Below, one piece after another: positions 55,969 through 64,000 of a stretch of 64,000 nt of DNA. A program made the position numbers and the translations under genes. The notes under the pieces were generated by a model, which saw nothing but the letters and a program-made list of their open reading frames with translations, made no database searches and was not told where the DNA came from. The stretch comes from Vreelandella neptunia. Lineage in GTDB: Bacteria > Pseudomonadota > Gammaproteobacteria > Pseudomonadales > Halomonadaceae. The stretch lies in NCBI RefSeq assembly GCF_022489065.1, contig NZ_JAKVTW010000005.1, positions 124,001-188,000 of the forward strand, given 5' to 3'. Numbering within the stretch: the first letter of the stretch is position 1; each line of letters starts with the position of its first letter.

Positions 55969-57078
55969 ATGCCTCTAAACTGGACGGAAGTTCCCCAACT
56001 GCCCAAGGCCGAGGGCCGTATAGAGGCGATAGATTTAGCCCGTGGCCTAGCCATTGGTTTAATGATTATGAGCCACGCTGTCAGTGGTTTAGTGGGTATT
56101 CGCAATGTGCCCGACTGGGGCATGGTGCCGATCCATCTTCTGACCAAGTTCTCTTCGTCGCTGTTTATCCTGGTGTTTGGCATTGCGCTGGCCGTGGCGT
56201 TTCTATCCCACGCCCAAAGCGAGGATTGGCCTAAACGCCGGTTAAAACTATGGCTACGCGCTATAGAAGTTTGGTTCTGGTACAAAGCACTGCTGGTCAT
56301 TGAAATGCTGCCGTTCTATCCCCCTAGCGAAATCGTCGATGCCTTGCTCTATGGGCGGTTTGCCATTTGGGTCGAAATCTTAGGTTTTTACGCCATTGCA
56401 CTGCTATGGGTGCCGTTGATTCTGCCGCTATGGGCGCGGGCACCGCTCTGGAGTCGAATCGCTATCATTGGCGCGTTAACCGCGCTCACCATTTGGCTGC
56501 AAAGCCTTTCTTTCGGCGGCAACGATATCCTGAAGGCACTGTTGGTGGATCACGAAGACCACTACACCTGGGGGCAGATCAGCCGTGCGCCGATGATTCT
56601 AGTCGGGCTGCTTATCGGTGAAGCGCTGCTGCGCTGCTATTTTGAGCCGGTCTCGCGGCGGCGCTTAGTGCTTACGCTATTGGGCCTGGGCGCACTGATG
56701 GTGTCCGGGTTCTATGCCATCGCTTTTGCCAGTGGGGATGTGCACGCGGCGATGGTGGCAGTGGCCAACAACGTCGGCAAACATCCGCCTGGATTAGAGT
56801 TTATGCTGTTTAGCTTAGGCGGTGCGCTGGTGCTGTTAGCCCTTGCTTTAGCCGGTGGCGCCAAAGCTGCCAAGGCACTTTTACCGCTGACAGTGGTCGG
56901 TTCAGATGCCTTGAAAGCGTTTATTTTCCATATTGTGATGATCTTTTTAGTGCTGCGCTTTCTGTGGGAGGGCGAGGGCATGTATACCTATCCACAGGCA
57001 CTTGGTGTGGGCGGGCTGTTGATACTTGGCGCCGCGGCGTGGATTTGGTTGACCCGCTGGATGGCTAACCACCGCTAG
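55969..57078 (+). CDS. DUF1624 membrane protein (heparan-alpha-glucosaminide N-acetyltransferase-like)
   Basis: 369-residue integral membrane protein with about ten helices. The N-terminal block RIEAIDLARGLAIGLMIMSHAVSGL with a central His is the mark of the DUF1624/YeiB-like acyltransferase group, which transfers acetyl groups across membranes in its eukaryotic members. AAGGA precedes ATG 55969. The serine-hydrolase gene starts 5 nt after its stop, so the two are one unit. An envelope glycan as acceptor is inferred from that partner. Confidence 0.82.
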   Translation: MPLNWTEVPQLPKAEGRIEAIDLARGLAIGLMIMSHAVSGLVGIRNVPDWGMVPIHLLTKFSSSLFILVFGIALAVAFLSHAQSEDWPKRRLKLWLRAIEVWFWYKALLVIEMLPFYPPSEIVDALLYGRFAIWVEILGFYAIALLWVPLILPLWARAPLWSRIAIIGALTALTIWLQSLSFGGNDILKALLVDHEDHYTWGQISRAPMILVGLLIGEALLRCYFEPVSRRRLVLTLLGLGALMVSGFYAIAFASGDVHAAMVAVANNVGKHPPGLEFMLFSLGGALVLLALALAGGAKAAKALLPLTVVGSDALKAFIFHIVMIFLVLRFLWEGEGMYTYPQALGVGGLLILGAAAWIWLTRWMANHR

Positions 57079-57083
57079 CCACC

Positions 57084-58235
57084 ATGAATATTTCTGGAGC
57101 TTACGATTTGCGACACTGGATTCAACGCGGACTGGTGGCCATAGCGCTGTTAATAGCGCTTCCTGCTCACGCAGAGGGCTATGAGACAAATTGGTACTAT
57201 GAGGTAGATAAACAGAGCACCTGGCAGGGCGATTTAACCGCACGCCTGCAAGCTATTGAAGGTGTATTTGAGGGCGAACTCGGCGTTTATGTACAAAACC
57301 TTGCCAGTGGCGAAGCTTTTTCATGGCGCGCCGATGACCCTTGGTACTTAGCATCGCTGATTAAAATACCGGTGGCAGCCCAGGTCCTCGCTGAACGCCA
57401 AGCGGGTACCTTAACGCTGGATGAGCGGCTAACGCTTGCCCAAAGCGATTTTGTTGATGGTGCAGGCCCCACCAATTGGCATGACCCTGGCACGCCTATT
57501 TCCATCCGCTACTTGATGGAGCAAATGATTACCGTCAGCGATAATACCGCTTCCGATATGCTGATTGACCGAGTGGGACTTGAAGCGGTGAATCAACGCG
57601 CCCGAACCATGATCGCGGCAAGCGGCGGCAACCCCGATGAGATTGGCCCTATCTCTAAATTAGTGGGCGTACGCCAAGGGGTTTACGGCCAGTTACACCC
57701 TGATGCGCGCACGCTTGGCGGTATGGATTTTATGGCGCTACGCCAGCACCCGGTCAGCCAGCGCGCGCAGGCGTTAGCCCGTGCACTGGGAGTTAACGCG
57801 GATACCTTCACCCAGCCGGATTATGACCACGCTTTCGATGCCTACGAAGCCACAGGTGAAAATGTAGGTACGCTTAGTGCTTATGGTGATCTGATGGCTA
57901 GCCTGCACCCCGTTCAGCAAGGACGTGTCATGGAGGGTTTAGATGCAGAGCAGCGGCAAGCACTTTTGGATGTTATGCAGCGAACCAGTTCCGGCAAACA
58001 GCGTCTTAAGGCGGGGCTGGGGGCGGGAGTAAGCTTTGCCCACAAAACCGGTACTCAGCAGCGGCGTAGCTGCGATGCAGGCATTGCCGAGCGTGATAAT
58101 GCCGGTAGTGCAACACAAGGGCCGTGGGTAATTGTCTCCTGTACTCGTGGGCCTGTGGCGGTAAGCGCCCACGAACGAGCCTTGGCCAGTGTAGGCGAAG
58201 CCCTTCGCTATAGCGGAGCCCTAGGTAAGCCGTGA
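57084..58235 (+). CDS. Exported serine hydrolase, class A beta-lactamase-like
   Basis: 383 residues with signal peptide (LVAIALLIALPAHA). The three penicillin-recognising motifs are present: Ser-x-x-Lys as SLIK (91-94), SDN (152-154) and KTG (321-323). It is about 90 residues longer than a typical class A beta-lactamase, with extra sequence between SDN and KTG. I cannot point to an unambiguous omega-loop Glu. It may be a beta-lactamase, a D,D-peptidase relative or an esterase. Coupling to a membrane acyltransferase gene favours a role in cell-wall glycan turnover over drug resistance. Confidence 0.82.
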   Translation: MNISGAYDLRHWIQRGLVAIALLIALPAHAEGYETNWYYEVDKQSTWQGDLTARLQAIEGVFEGELGVYVQNLASGEAFSWRADDPWYLASLIKIPVAAQVLAERQAGTLTLDERLTLAQSDFVDGAGPTNWHDPGTPISIRYLMEQMITVSDNTASDMLIDRVGLEAVNQRARTMIAASGGNPDEIGPISKLVGVRQGVYGQLHPDARTLGGMDFMALRQHPVSQRAQALARALGVNADTFTQPDYDHAFDAYEATGENVGTLSAYGDLMASLHPVQQGRVMEGLDAEQRQALLDVMQRTSSGKQRLKAGLGAGVSFAHKTGTQQRRSCDAGIAERDNAGSATQGPWVIVSCTRGPVAVSAHERALASVGEALRYSGALGKP

Positions 58236-58295
58236 TAAACTATTGGCCCTTTTGAAGTTAAACCCCCGATAAATAGATCCCGTCAGGAGAAAGTT

Positions 58296-58574
58296 ATGAC
58301 ACGCGCCAGCGCCCGACACATTTTGGTCAGCAGTGAAGAGCAGTGCCTAGCACTGAAAGAAGAAATTCAAAATGGCCGCGACTTTGCGGAAGTCGCTAAA
58401 GAGCACTCCAGCTGCCCGTCTAGCCGTCAAGGTGGCGATCTCGGCAGTTTTGGCCCCGGTCAAATGGTGCCTGAATTCGACAAAGTCGTGTTCAACGACG
58501 AAGTGGGCCAAGTCCACGGCCCGGTAAAAACCCAGTTTGGTTACCACCTGTTGGAAATTACCGAACGCTCTTAA
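58296..58574 (+). CDS. ppiC: Parvulin-type peptidyl-prolyl cis-trans isomerase (PpiC)
   Basis: Single-domain parvulin of 92 residues: ASARHILVSSEEQCLALKEEI, DFAEVAKEHSSCPSSRQGGDLGSFGPGQMVPEFD and GPVKTQFGYHLLEI cover the whole fold, with active-site His, Cys and Phe. No signal peptide, so cytoplasmic. It helps rotate prolyl bonds during folding. AGGAGA precedes the ATG. Free-standing between the hydrolase and ABC exporter genes. Confidence 0.93.
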   Translation: MTRASARHILVSSEEQCLALKEEIQNGRDFAEVAKEHSSCPSSRQGGDLGSFGPGQMVPEFDKVVFNDEVGQVHGPVKTQFGYHLLEITERS

Positions 58575-58669
58575 CTTTTCCACCAACCGCTCTTAATTCT
58601 GCCTAAAAGGCCGTCAAGCGCCGCGACCATGGTGTTTAAACTATCGAGTCGCGGCGTGAGGAGTACGCC

Positions 58670-59611
58670 TTGAACGACCCCATCATTACCATTAACGGCC
58701 TGAATAAAACCTATGAAGGTGGCTTTCAGGCGTTAACTCATATTGATTTAACGATTCAGCGTGGCGAGATATTTGCGCTGCTTGGTCCCAACGGGGCGGG
58801 TAAAACCACGCTGATCAGTGTGGTATGCGGTTTGGTCAACCCCACTGCTGGCCATGTGCTGGTAGATGGGTTCGATAATATTACCCATTACCGCCAGGCC
58901 CGGGAGCTTATTGGTTTAGTGCCTCAAGAGCTAACCAACGAAGCGTTTGAAACTGTCTGGAACACCGTTAGTTTCAGCCGTGGCCTGTTTGGCAAAGCCC
59001 CTAACCCAGCGCATATCGAAAAAGTGCTCAAGTCGCTAACGCTATGGGATAAGCGTAACAACCGCTTGATGACGCTCTCTGGTGGCATGAAGCGTCGCGT
59101 GCTAATCGCCAAAGCGCTCTCCCACGAGCCGCGCATACTGTTTCTGGACGAACCCACCGCCGGGGTCGATGTAGAGCTGCGCCGTGAGATGTGGGAAGTG
59201 GTGCGCCAACTGTGCGATAACGGTGTGACCATTATTCTAACCACTCACTACATCGAAGAAGCCGAAGAGATGGCCGATCGCATCGGCGTTATCAATCGCG
59301 GTGAGCTGGTGCTGGTGGAAGAGAAAGCCGCCTTGATGAGCAAGCTGGGCAGCAAACAGCTAACGCTCAACCTGCACAGCCCGCTAACCGAGATGCCCGC
59401 CACACTGCAGCGCTTTGAGCTTAGCCTTGCGGCCGAAGGGTATGAACTGATCTATACCTACGACGGTAGCCAGGAAGAGGACAGCCACGCAATTTCAGAG
59501 CTGCTGACCGCCCTGGAGCGTGAAGGGGTCACCTTTAAAGACCTGAACACCCGGCAGAGTTCGCTTGAGGATATTTTTGTCGATCTGGTTAACCCTAAGG
59601 AGCGTGCATGA
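58670..59611 (+). CDS. yadG: ABC-2 type exporter ATP-binding protein (YadG)
   Basis: 313-residue ATPase: Walker [11 protein letters not shown]-loop [14 protein letters not shown], signature [15 protein letters not shown] and Walker [23 protein letters not shown] start at 58670 is used because GAGGAG lies 7-8 nt upstream and there is no ATG before the conserved sequence. It overlaps the permease gene by 4 nt. The YadGH pair is widespread in gammaproteobacteria, its cargo unknown. Confidence 0.92.
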   Translation: MNDPIITINGLNKTYEGGFQALTHIDLTIQRGEIFALLGPNGAGKTTLISVVCGLVNPTAGHVLVDGFDNITHYRQARELIGLVPQELTNEAFETVWNTVSFSRGLFGKAPNPAHIEKVLKSLTLWDKRNNRLMTLSGGMKRRVLIAKALSHEPRILFLDEPTAGVDVELRREMWEVVRQLCDNGVTIILTTHYIEEAEEMADRIGVINRGELVLVEEKAALMSKLGSKQLTLNLHSPLTEMPATLQRFELSLAAEGYELIYTYDGSQEEDSHAISELLTALEREGVTFKDLNTRQSSLEDIFVDLVNPKERA

Positions 59612-60369
59612 ACCTTCACCCTGTTCGCGCTATTTATATGGCGGAAATGGCCCGCACGCGCCGCACTCTACTGCAGAGCATTGTCTCGCCGGTGATCTCT
59701 ACATCACTCTACTTTGTGGTGTTTGGTGCGGCTATCGGCTCGCGAATCAGTGAGGTCAATGGCGTCAGCTACGGCGCTTTTATTGTGCCGGGGTTGATTA
59801 TGCTCATGCTGCTCACTCAAAGCGTTTCAAACGCCTCTTTCGGCATCTTTTTTCCCAAATTTTCCGGCAGTATTTACGAGCTGCTGTCGGCGCCTATCTC
59901 GCATTTAGAGATCGTGATTGGCTACGTTGGCGCGGCGGCCTCGAAATCGATTCTATTGGGGCTGATTATTTTGGCGACCTCGGGCCTGTTTGTACCGCTG
60001 GAAATCGCCCACCCGTTTTGGATGCTGTTCTTTCTGGTGCTGACGGCCGTCACCTTTAGCCTGCTGGGTTTTATCATCGGCATTTGGGCTGATGGCTTTG
60101 ACCGCCTGCAACTGGTGCCGCTGTTAGTGATTACCCCGCTGACCTTTTTGGGTGGCAGCTTCTACTCCATTGATATGCTGCCGCCGTTTTGGCAAAACGT
60201 TACGTTAGCCAATCCCGTGGTGTACTTGGTGAGCGGTTTTCGCTGGAGTTTTTACGGCATCAGCGATGTGAGTTTAGCGGCGAGTGTGGGCATGATTGCG
60301 CTATTTCTCGTAGCTTGCCTGGGGACGATTGGTTGGATTTTTCGTACCGGTTACCGCCTTAAACCCTGA
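59608..60369 (+). CDS. yadH: ABC-2 type exporter permease (YadH)
   Basis: 253 residues with six membrane segments of the ABC-2 fold. [20 protein letters not shown] and [19 protein letters not shown] are conserved family stretches. ATGA overlap with yadG shows coupling. Forms the exporter with YadG. Confidence 0.92.
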   Translation: MNLHPVRAIYMAEMARTRRTLLQSIVSPVISTSLYFVVFGAAIGSRISEVNGVSYGAFIVPGLIMLMLLTQSVSNASFGIFFPKFSGSIYELLSAPISHLEIVIGYVGAAASKSILLGLIILATSGLFVPLEIAHPFWMLFFLVLTAVTFSLLGFIIGIWADGFDRLQLVPLLVITPLTFLGGSFYSIDMLPPFWQNVTLANPVVYLVSGFRWSFYGISDVSLAASVGMIALFLVACLGTIGWIFRTGYRLKP

Positions 60370-60423
60370 CTCTACATTAAGTCATCTCTTTAACACTTAA
60401 CCTCTGGAAGCTAGCAGACGCTT

Positions 60424-61437
60424 ATGCCACTACTGCAAAGTATTGTGCACCGCCTTGATCCGACGCTTGACGGTGAGCGCTTAACCCTAACTGCCGCACC
60501 CCAGTCAGAACAGGCGGCGCCCAGCGACGACTCGGTAATGGCGAGCTTAGTAGGTGCGCTGAACGACACCTACAACACCAAGCCCAAAGGCTGGGGGCGC
60601 TTTGCTGAAGAGGGTGAGCAGGCCGGGCCGCTGGCTATGTGGCTGAGCGATTATCTGGCGGGCAATAAAAGCTTCGTTGAGGTTTCAGTAGACTTGGCAG
60701 AACGGCTCGCTAAGCAGCTTCAAGAGCAACTGTCAGTGAGTGGTTACTTAGTGATTAGCCATCAGCGCCAGGGTGATACCGAAACGCTGCTAATGGCCTT
60801 GGTGCATCAGCGTGAAGGGATTGGCATTAACGATGACCACCACGCGGTGCCCGCCGCCCAGTTGAATACCAGCCAGCTTACCCTGGCCGCGCGCATTAAC
60901 CTTACCCAGTGGCAGAGCGATGCGCCTAACGCGCAGTATGTGTCGTTCCTAAAAGATCGCGGCGGTAAAAAACTCGCCGAAGGATTGGTCGCGCTGCTGG
61001 GTATGGAAGAGGGTGTCGATGCCCCGGCGGAAACTCGTACGCTGCTCAAAGCGTTTAGTGACTACGTCGAGAAAGAGGATTATGACGACGAAGTCAGTCG
61101 TGAAAAAACCGACACGCTGGTGGATTACGCCAACGAACAGCTGCGCCGTGGCGAACCGATGACCCTGGAAGAGCTTTCTGGGTTAGTCAATGAGCAGCAG
61201 CCCAAAGCGTTTTATGAGCATATTCGCAACGCCGATTACGGGCTCTCGCCAGAGATTCCGCCGGATAAACGCACCTTAAGCCAGTTCCGCCGTTTCACCG
61301 GGCGCGCCGGTGGCGTCTCCATTAGCTTTGATTCGCACCTGCTGGGCTCAAGCATCGAGTACGACGCTGCCCAGGATCGCTTAATTATTAAGCAAGTGCC
61401 TAAGCAACTGAGAGAGCAGCTTACCAAGAAGGATTGA
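60424..61437 (+). CDS. yejK: Nucleoid-associated protein YejK/NdpA
   Basis: 337-residue nucleoid protein of the 37-kD NdpA family. YVSFLKDRGGKKLAEGLVALLG followed by a Cys-free helical region and the C-terminal FRRFTGRAGGVSISFDSHLLG are typical. It binds DNA and compacts the nucleoid; in E. coli it contacts topoisomerase IV and gyrase-related processes. Single gene, 54 nt after yadH, convergent with the HigBA remnant. Confidence 0.9.
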   Translation: MPLLQSIVHRLDPTLDGERLTLTAAPQSEQAAPSDDSVMASLVGALNDTYNTKPKGWGRFAEEGEQAGPLAMWLSDYLAGNKSFVEVSVDLAERLAKQLQEQLSVSGYLVISHQRQGDTETLLMALVHQREGIGINDDHHAVPAAQLNTSQLTLAARINLTQWQSDAPNAQYVSFLKDRGGKKLAEGLVALLGMEEGVDAPAETRTLLKAFSDYVEKEDYDDEVSREKTDTLVDYANEQLRRGEPMTLEELSGLVNEQQPKAFYEHIRNADYGLSPEIPPDKRTLSQFRRFTGRAGGVSISFDSHLLGSSIEYDAAQDRLIIKQVPKQLREQLTKKD

Positions 61438-61462
61438 GGTAAAGGCGCCCCAAAAATGCTGC

Positions 61463-61819
61463 CTATGCTTGGCTCATCAAGCTTTCGTACGAGATATTCA
61501 ACTGATCATGCAGGTTTTTCATCATTTTAAGGGAAAGCTTGCGCTTGCGGTTCAGTACCTCAGACACGCGCCCGCTGGAGCCTAGTATGGGCTCTAGATC
61601 GAGCCGGGTAAGACCTTTTTGTTCCATGCGAAACTTGATTGCCTCAATTGGGTCAGGCGGGGCGATTGGGTAGTGTTGATTTTCGTAGGCTTCAATGAGA
61701 GTGACCAAAACCTCCATCTCATCGTTTTCGGGGGTACCTTCCTCGGTTTGGAAGATACTCTCCAGGCGATGAAAAGCAGCCTGTAAATCTTGGTCATTGC
61801 GAATAGGTTTAATAAGCAT
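61463..61819 (-). CDS. higA: HigA-type antitoxin
   Basis: 118 residues: an N-terminal helical part (IRNDQDLQAAFHRLESIFQ) and a C-terminal XRE-like helix-turn-helix (RMEQKGLTRLDLEPILGSSGRVSEVLNRKRKLSLKMMKNL). ATG 61819 lies inside the last codons of higB, with GGAG 8-9 nt upstream; the longer frame to 61843 is not used. HigA neutralises HigB and represses the operon. Here the toxin gene carries a stop at codon 28, so the antitoxin persists alone, perhaps as a DNA-binding regulator or an anti-addiction factor. Confidence 0.9.
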   Translation of the reverse strand: MLIKPIRNDQDLQAAFHRLESIFQTEEGTPENDEMEVLVTLIEAYENQHYPIAPPDPIEAIKFRMEQKGLTRLDLEPILGSSGRVSEVLNRKRKLSLKMMKNLHDQLNISYESLMSQA

Positions 61820-62117
61820 TGACAGTCTCCGCCTCAATTTCATCGTATTGAGAGTGGGTGCCGATGAATTTCACCCATACAATCCCCGCTCGGTAGTGAA
61901 GCTCAACAATTAAGCGGTATTTGTTTCCACCAATATTAAAGACGACTCGGTTATTTCCCAGTGTGCTGGCGTTGCCAAAGTGTGCCTTTACATCATGAGA
62001 TGTTTTCCACTGAGCATTGGCTACTTCATCATGTCAGATTTCAAGGGGCCCTTTTGCATCGCTATATTGCGGAGTTTCCCAAAACTTCCGCAATGTACTT
62101 TTGGCAATTATCCGCAT
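61809..62117 (-). pseudogene. higB: higB toxin gene inactivated by an in-frame TGA
   Basis: HigB mRNA interferase frame of 102 codons from ATG 62117 to TAA 61811-61809, overlapping higA. It reads MRIIAKSTLRKFWETPQY...GPLEI, then TGA (62036-62034), then HDEVANAQWKTSHDVKAHFG and on through GNNRVVFNIGGNKYRLIV and VKFIGTHSQYDEI in the same frame. All HigB landmarks are present with no other damage. The family has Trp at this position, so one change from TGG to TGA explains the stop. No ATG or well-placed alternative start follows the stop. Readthrough or a sequencing error are the alternatives. Confidence 0.85.
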
Positions 62118-62122
62118 GGATG

Positions 62123-62163
62123 CTCCCTTTTTGGGAGAATTGTTCTCTCTCCCGTTTTGGGAG
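62123..62163. promoter_or_regulatory. Twin HigA operators
   Basis: Two 5-5-5 inverted repeats, CTCCC-TTTTT-GGGAG (62123-62137) and CTCCC-GTTTT-GGGAG (62149-62163), 26 nt centre to centre, begin 6 nt upstream of the higB start codon. Their place and pairing suit autorepression by HigA. Confidence 0.7.
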
Positions 62164-62243
62164 TCAAGGCCTTAAGGTATCTATAAATGCACTTCAAGGG
62201 TTAAGCGCGGTCAGACGTCGATGATTATCAATGGAGAGTACGA

Positions 62244-62708
62244 ATGCTGAATGCCATTAGTGATTTCTTCCAGCGCACGCTGGCGCAACCCGAGCAGCGC
62301 GAAAACCAAACGTTGACCCTGGAGCTAGCCACCGCGGCATTGTTGTGTGAAATTGTTCGCGCCGACTACGACACCAGCGAAGAAGAGCTTGCTGCCCTGC
62401 GTATTATGCTTATTGAGCGCTACCGGCTAAGCGAAAGCGATGTGGAAGAGTTAATGACGCTGGCGCAAGCCGAAGTCGATGAAGCCGTCGATCACTACCA
62501 GTTCGTGAGCCTGATCAAAGAGCACTATGATTACGACCAGCGCTGCGAACTGGTTGCACAAATGTGGCAGCTTGCCTGGGCAGACGGCTGTGTCGATCCA
62601 CTGGAAGAGCACCGTATTCGCCGCTTGGCGGATCTGCTGTATGTGAGCCATAGCGATTTTATCCGCACCAAACTGCACGTAGAGGAGCGCAATAACCACG
62701 ATGCATAA
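62244..62708 (+). CDS. TerB-family (tellurite resistance/DjlA N-terminal domain) protein
   Basis: 154-residue, all-helical protein of the TerB-like group: LELATAALLCEIVRADYDTSEEE, the middle stretch RLSESDVEELMTLAQAEVDEAVDHYQF and AWADGCVDPLEEHRIRRLADLLYV, where the acidic residues form the metal-binding site of the fold. Cytoplasmic. Its end overlaps the ExoD gene by 8 nt. Not part of a ter operon, so tellurite resistance is not implied. Confidence 0.87.
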   Translation: MLNAISDFFQRTLAQPEQRENQTLTLELATAALLCEIVRADYDTSEEELAALRIMLIERYRLSESDVEELMTLAQAEVDEAVDHYQFVSLIKEHYDYDQRCELVAQMWQLAWADGCVDPLEEHRIRRLADLLYVSHSDFIRTKLHVEERNNHDA

Positions 62709-63294
62709 CCGCAACGAAGACTCGAATTTAATGGATTTAATAGACTCAATTGAGAACATGGAGCAGGACGCTTCGCGGGTCAGCGTTGACGATGTGGTTC
62801 AAGCCGTAGGGCGGCGCTCATTTGGGCCGCTACTTCTGGTGGCTGGTTTAATTACTCTAACGCCCATTATTGGTGACATACCCGGTATGCCAACGCTGAT
62901 GGCCGCATTGGTGCTCCTCGTTTCAGTGCAACTTCTCGCTGGTCGAGACGCTTTCTGGCTACCTGGCTGGCTGTTAAAGCGCTCACTTTCACGGCAAAAG
63001 TTCGATAAGGGCATTCATTACATGAAAAAGCCCGCTCGCTGGATTGATGGGCTGCTGCGCGTGCGCTTACCGTGGCTGACGGGCTATATCGGAATCCGCG
63101 TGACGGCGGTTGTCTGCCTGCTGATCGCCCTTGCCATGCCACCAATGGAGTTCATTCCCTTTTCGGCTAACGGTGCGGGGCTGGCGCTGACGCTGCTGGG
63201 GTTAGGCTTGGTTGCCCGGGATGGTATCGCTCTGTTACTAGGGTTTGCACTGTTTGCAGCCACGACTGCGTTTATCGCGATGAGTTTATTCTAA
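62701..63294 (+). CDS. ExoD-family membrane protein
   Basis: 197 residues of the exopolysaccharide-synthesis ExoD family with four to five hydrophobic segments. Conserved are GRRSFGPLLLVAGLITLTPIIGDIPG and LAGRDAFWLPGWLLKRSLSRQKF, then KPARWIDGLLRVRLPWL. Function in Halomonas-like bacteria is unknown. It overlaps the TerB-type gene and precedes the YqhA gene by 14 nt, so these three form an operon. Confidence 0.88.
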   Translation: MHNRNEDSNLMDLIDSIENMEQDASRVSVDDVVQAVGRRSFGPLLLVAGLITLTPIIGDIPGMPTLMAALVLLVSVQLLAGRDAFWLPGWLLKRSLSRQKFDKGIHYMKKPARWIDGLLRVRLPWLTGYIGIRVTAVVCLLIALAMPPMEFIPFSANGAGLALTLLGLGLVARDGIALLLGFALFAATTAFIAMSLF

Positions 63295-63308
63295 CAAAGG
63301 TATTTTTC

Positions 63309-63869
63309 ATGTCAGACGCTTCACCACCCACCCCACCCAAATTGCCGGAAAAACAGGGGGCCTGGGAACGGCGCATCGAAACAGCGCTGTGGAATTCACG
63401 CTTCTTGGTGATGTTGGCGGTCATACCCAGTCTGCTGGGCTCATTAATGCTGTTTATTGTCGGCACCATGGATATTTTAAAGGTGGTTGCCGATGTTTTT
63501 CGTTACTACCTATTTGGCAGTGCGCAGAATATTCACGACAGCTTGGTGCCTGACATTATTATCGCGGTAGATATTTATCTGATTGCCATCGTGCTATTGA
63601 TCTTTGGCTTGGGCGTATACCGGCTGTTTGTCTCCCGTATTGACCAAGCCGAAGCGAGTAATTTGCGCCACCCGTTTAACGTTGCATCGTTGGATCAACT
63701 CAAAGACAAAATAGCCCGGGTGGTGATTCTGGCGGTGATTATTGAGTTTTTCCGCGCCGTGGTGGATATCCGTTTCGCCACGCCGCTGGAAGCCATCTAC
63801 TTAGCCCTTTCAGTATTGGCGCTGGCGGCCGCGCTCTATTTGATGAGCCTCGGCCACAAAGGCGAGTAA
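63309..63869 (+). CDS. yqhA: YqhA/UPF0114 family membrane protein
   Basis: 186-residue membrane protein with three to four helices: WNSRFLVMLAVIPSLLGSLMLFIVG, DIIIAVDIYLIAIVLLIFGLGVYRLFVSRID and LKDKIARVVILAVIIEFFRAV. The family is common in proteobacteria and lacks a firm function; MscS-independent envelope stability or transport has been proposed. It extends the TerB-ExoD operon. Confidence 0.88.
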   Translation: MSDASPPTPPKLPEKQGAWERRIETALWNSRFLVMLAVIPSLLGSLMLFIVGTMDILKVVADVFRYYLFGSAQNIHDSLVPDIIIAVDIYLIAIVLLIFGLGVYRLFVSRIDQAEASNLRHPFNVASLDQLKDKIARVVILAVIIEFFRAVVDIRFATPLEAIYLALSVLALAAALYLMSLGHKGE

Positions 63870-63893
63870 GCCAGCCTGCATTGACTGGCGAAG

Positions 63894-64000
63894 CTACTGC
63901 TCATTGGCTGATAACAGCCCTTCCACGAGCCTGTTTAACTGCTGCTGGAACTGCCCGCCCGGTGAGGGTGGGTTGGGGTCTGAAGTAATGACTACCGTCA
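63894..64000 (-). CDS. C-terminal end of an unidentified protein (start outside window)
   Basis: An open frame on the minus strand enters at the window edge and ends at TAG 63896-63894. The visible 34 residues end in FQQQLNRLVEGLLSANEQ, with a Pro-rich stretch (SDPNPPSPGGQ) before. It is convergent with yqhA at 24 nt, the usual layout of this genome. I do not recognise the family. Confidence 0.5.
   Translation of the reverse strand, partial: TVVITSDPNPPSPGGQFQQQLNRLVEGLLSANEQ

Noticed and set aside
61961..62224. Plus-strand open frames through the HigB region
   Set aside because: Antisense to the higB frame, without ribosome site; the minus frame carries clear HigB motifs.

Overview
The window looks like chromosome of a halophilic gammaproteobacterium of the Halomonas/Chromohalobacter type. 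This is inferred from gene content: many TRAP transporters, a gammaproteobacterial YejK-YadGH-YqhA-ExoD neighbourhood, a very acidic exported mini-protein, and moderately high GC with Shine-Dalgarno-led operons. There are no rRNA or tRNA genes, insertion sequences, prophage genes or CRISPR arrays that I can see. About 55 of the 64 kb is a catabolic archipelago for sugars, sugar acids and guanidino compounds; the last 9 kb is housekeeping-like.

Layout. (1) 1-1.8 kb, minus: the edge of a UgpB/UgpC-like ABC importer operon. (2) 1.9-9.2 kb: a sigma-54 activator (minus) facing guanidinobutyrase, a YjiH-type membrane protein, a 2-ketoarginine decarboxylase-like TPP enzyme and an aldehyde dehydrogenase. 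Together these would turn 2-ketoarginine into 4-aminobutyrate plus urea. A textbook -24/-12 promoter and a perfect upstream palindrome lie between activator and operon. (3) 9.2-13.2 kb: HMG-CoA lyase-like enzyme, class III CoA-transferase, divergent LysR regulator, and an SDR. (4) 13.4-21.1 kb: a TRAP transporter with an HpaI-type aldolase (plus), converging with a minus operon of L-fuconate dehydratase, FAH-family hydrolase and FAD-linked hydroxyacid dehydrogenase. (5) 21.3-29.5 kb: a four-carbon sugar-acid (tetronate) cluster of SDR, PdxA2, DUF1537 kinase, a complete TRAP transporter, Ldh2-family dehydrogenase and a GntR/FCD regulator. (6) 29.5-46.9 kb: an oxidative, non-phosphorylating pentose/galactose region of the Weimberg type. 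It has two sugar 1-dehydrogenase candidates, two IlvD/Edd dehydratases, an AraD1/GguC-type dehydratase, 2-oxoglutarate semialdehyde dehydrogenase, an exported mutarotase, an AraFGH importer and three regulators or carriers. No lactonase gene is visible. (7) 46.9-55.1 kb: a ROK repressor divergent from a second sugar ABC importer followed by a TIM-barrel isomerase, a Gfo/Idh/MocA oxidoreductase and an SDR, with substrate unknown. (8) 55.4-64 kb: acidic exported protein, DUF1624 membrane acyltransferase plus class-A-like serine hydrolase, parvulin, YadGH, YejK, a HigBA module, TerB, ExoD and YqhA.

Regulation is unusually readable. Operators repeat between clusters: TATGACAC-type GntR/FCD sites at 1.86, 21.2 and 24.37 kb, and TGTTsAACA palindromes at 30.8 and 38.2 kb. 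LysR-type dyads sit at 11.48 and 39.26 kb, a ROK palindrome at 48.28 kb and twin HigA operators at 62.1 kb. The most clear-cut anomaly is the higB toxin gene, which is intact except for one in-frame TGA at a position where the HigB family has Trp, while higA and its operators remain. A second pattern is short 13-15 nt direct repeats in several intergenic gaps.
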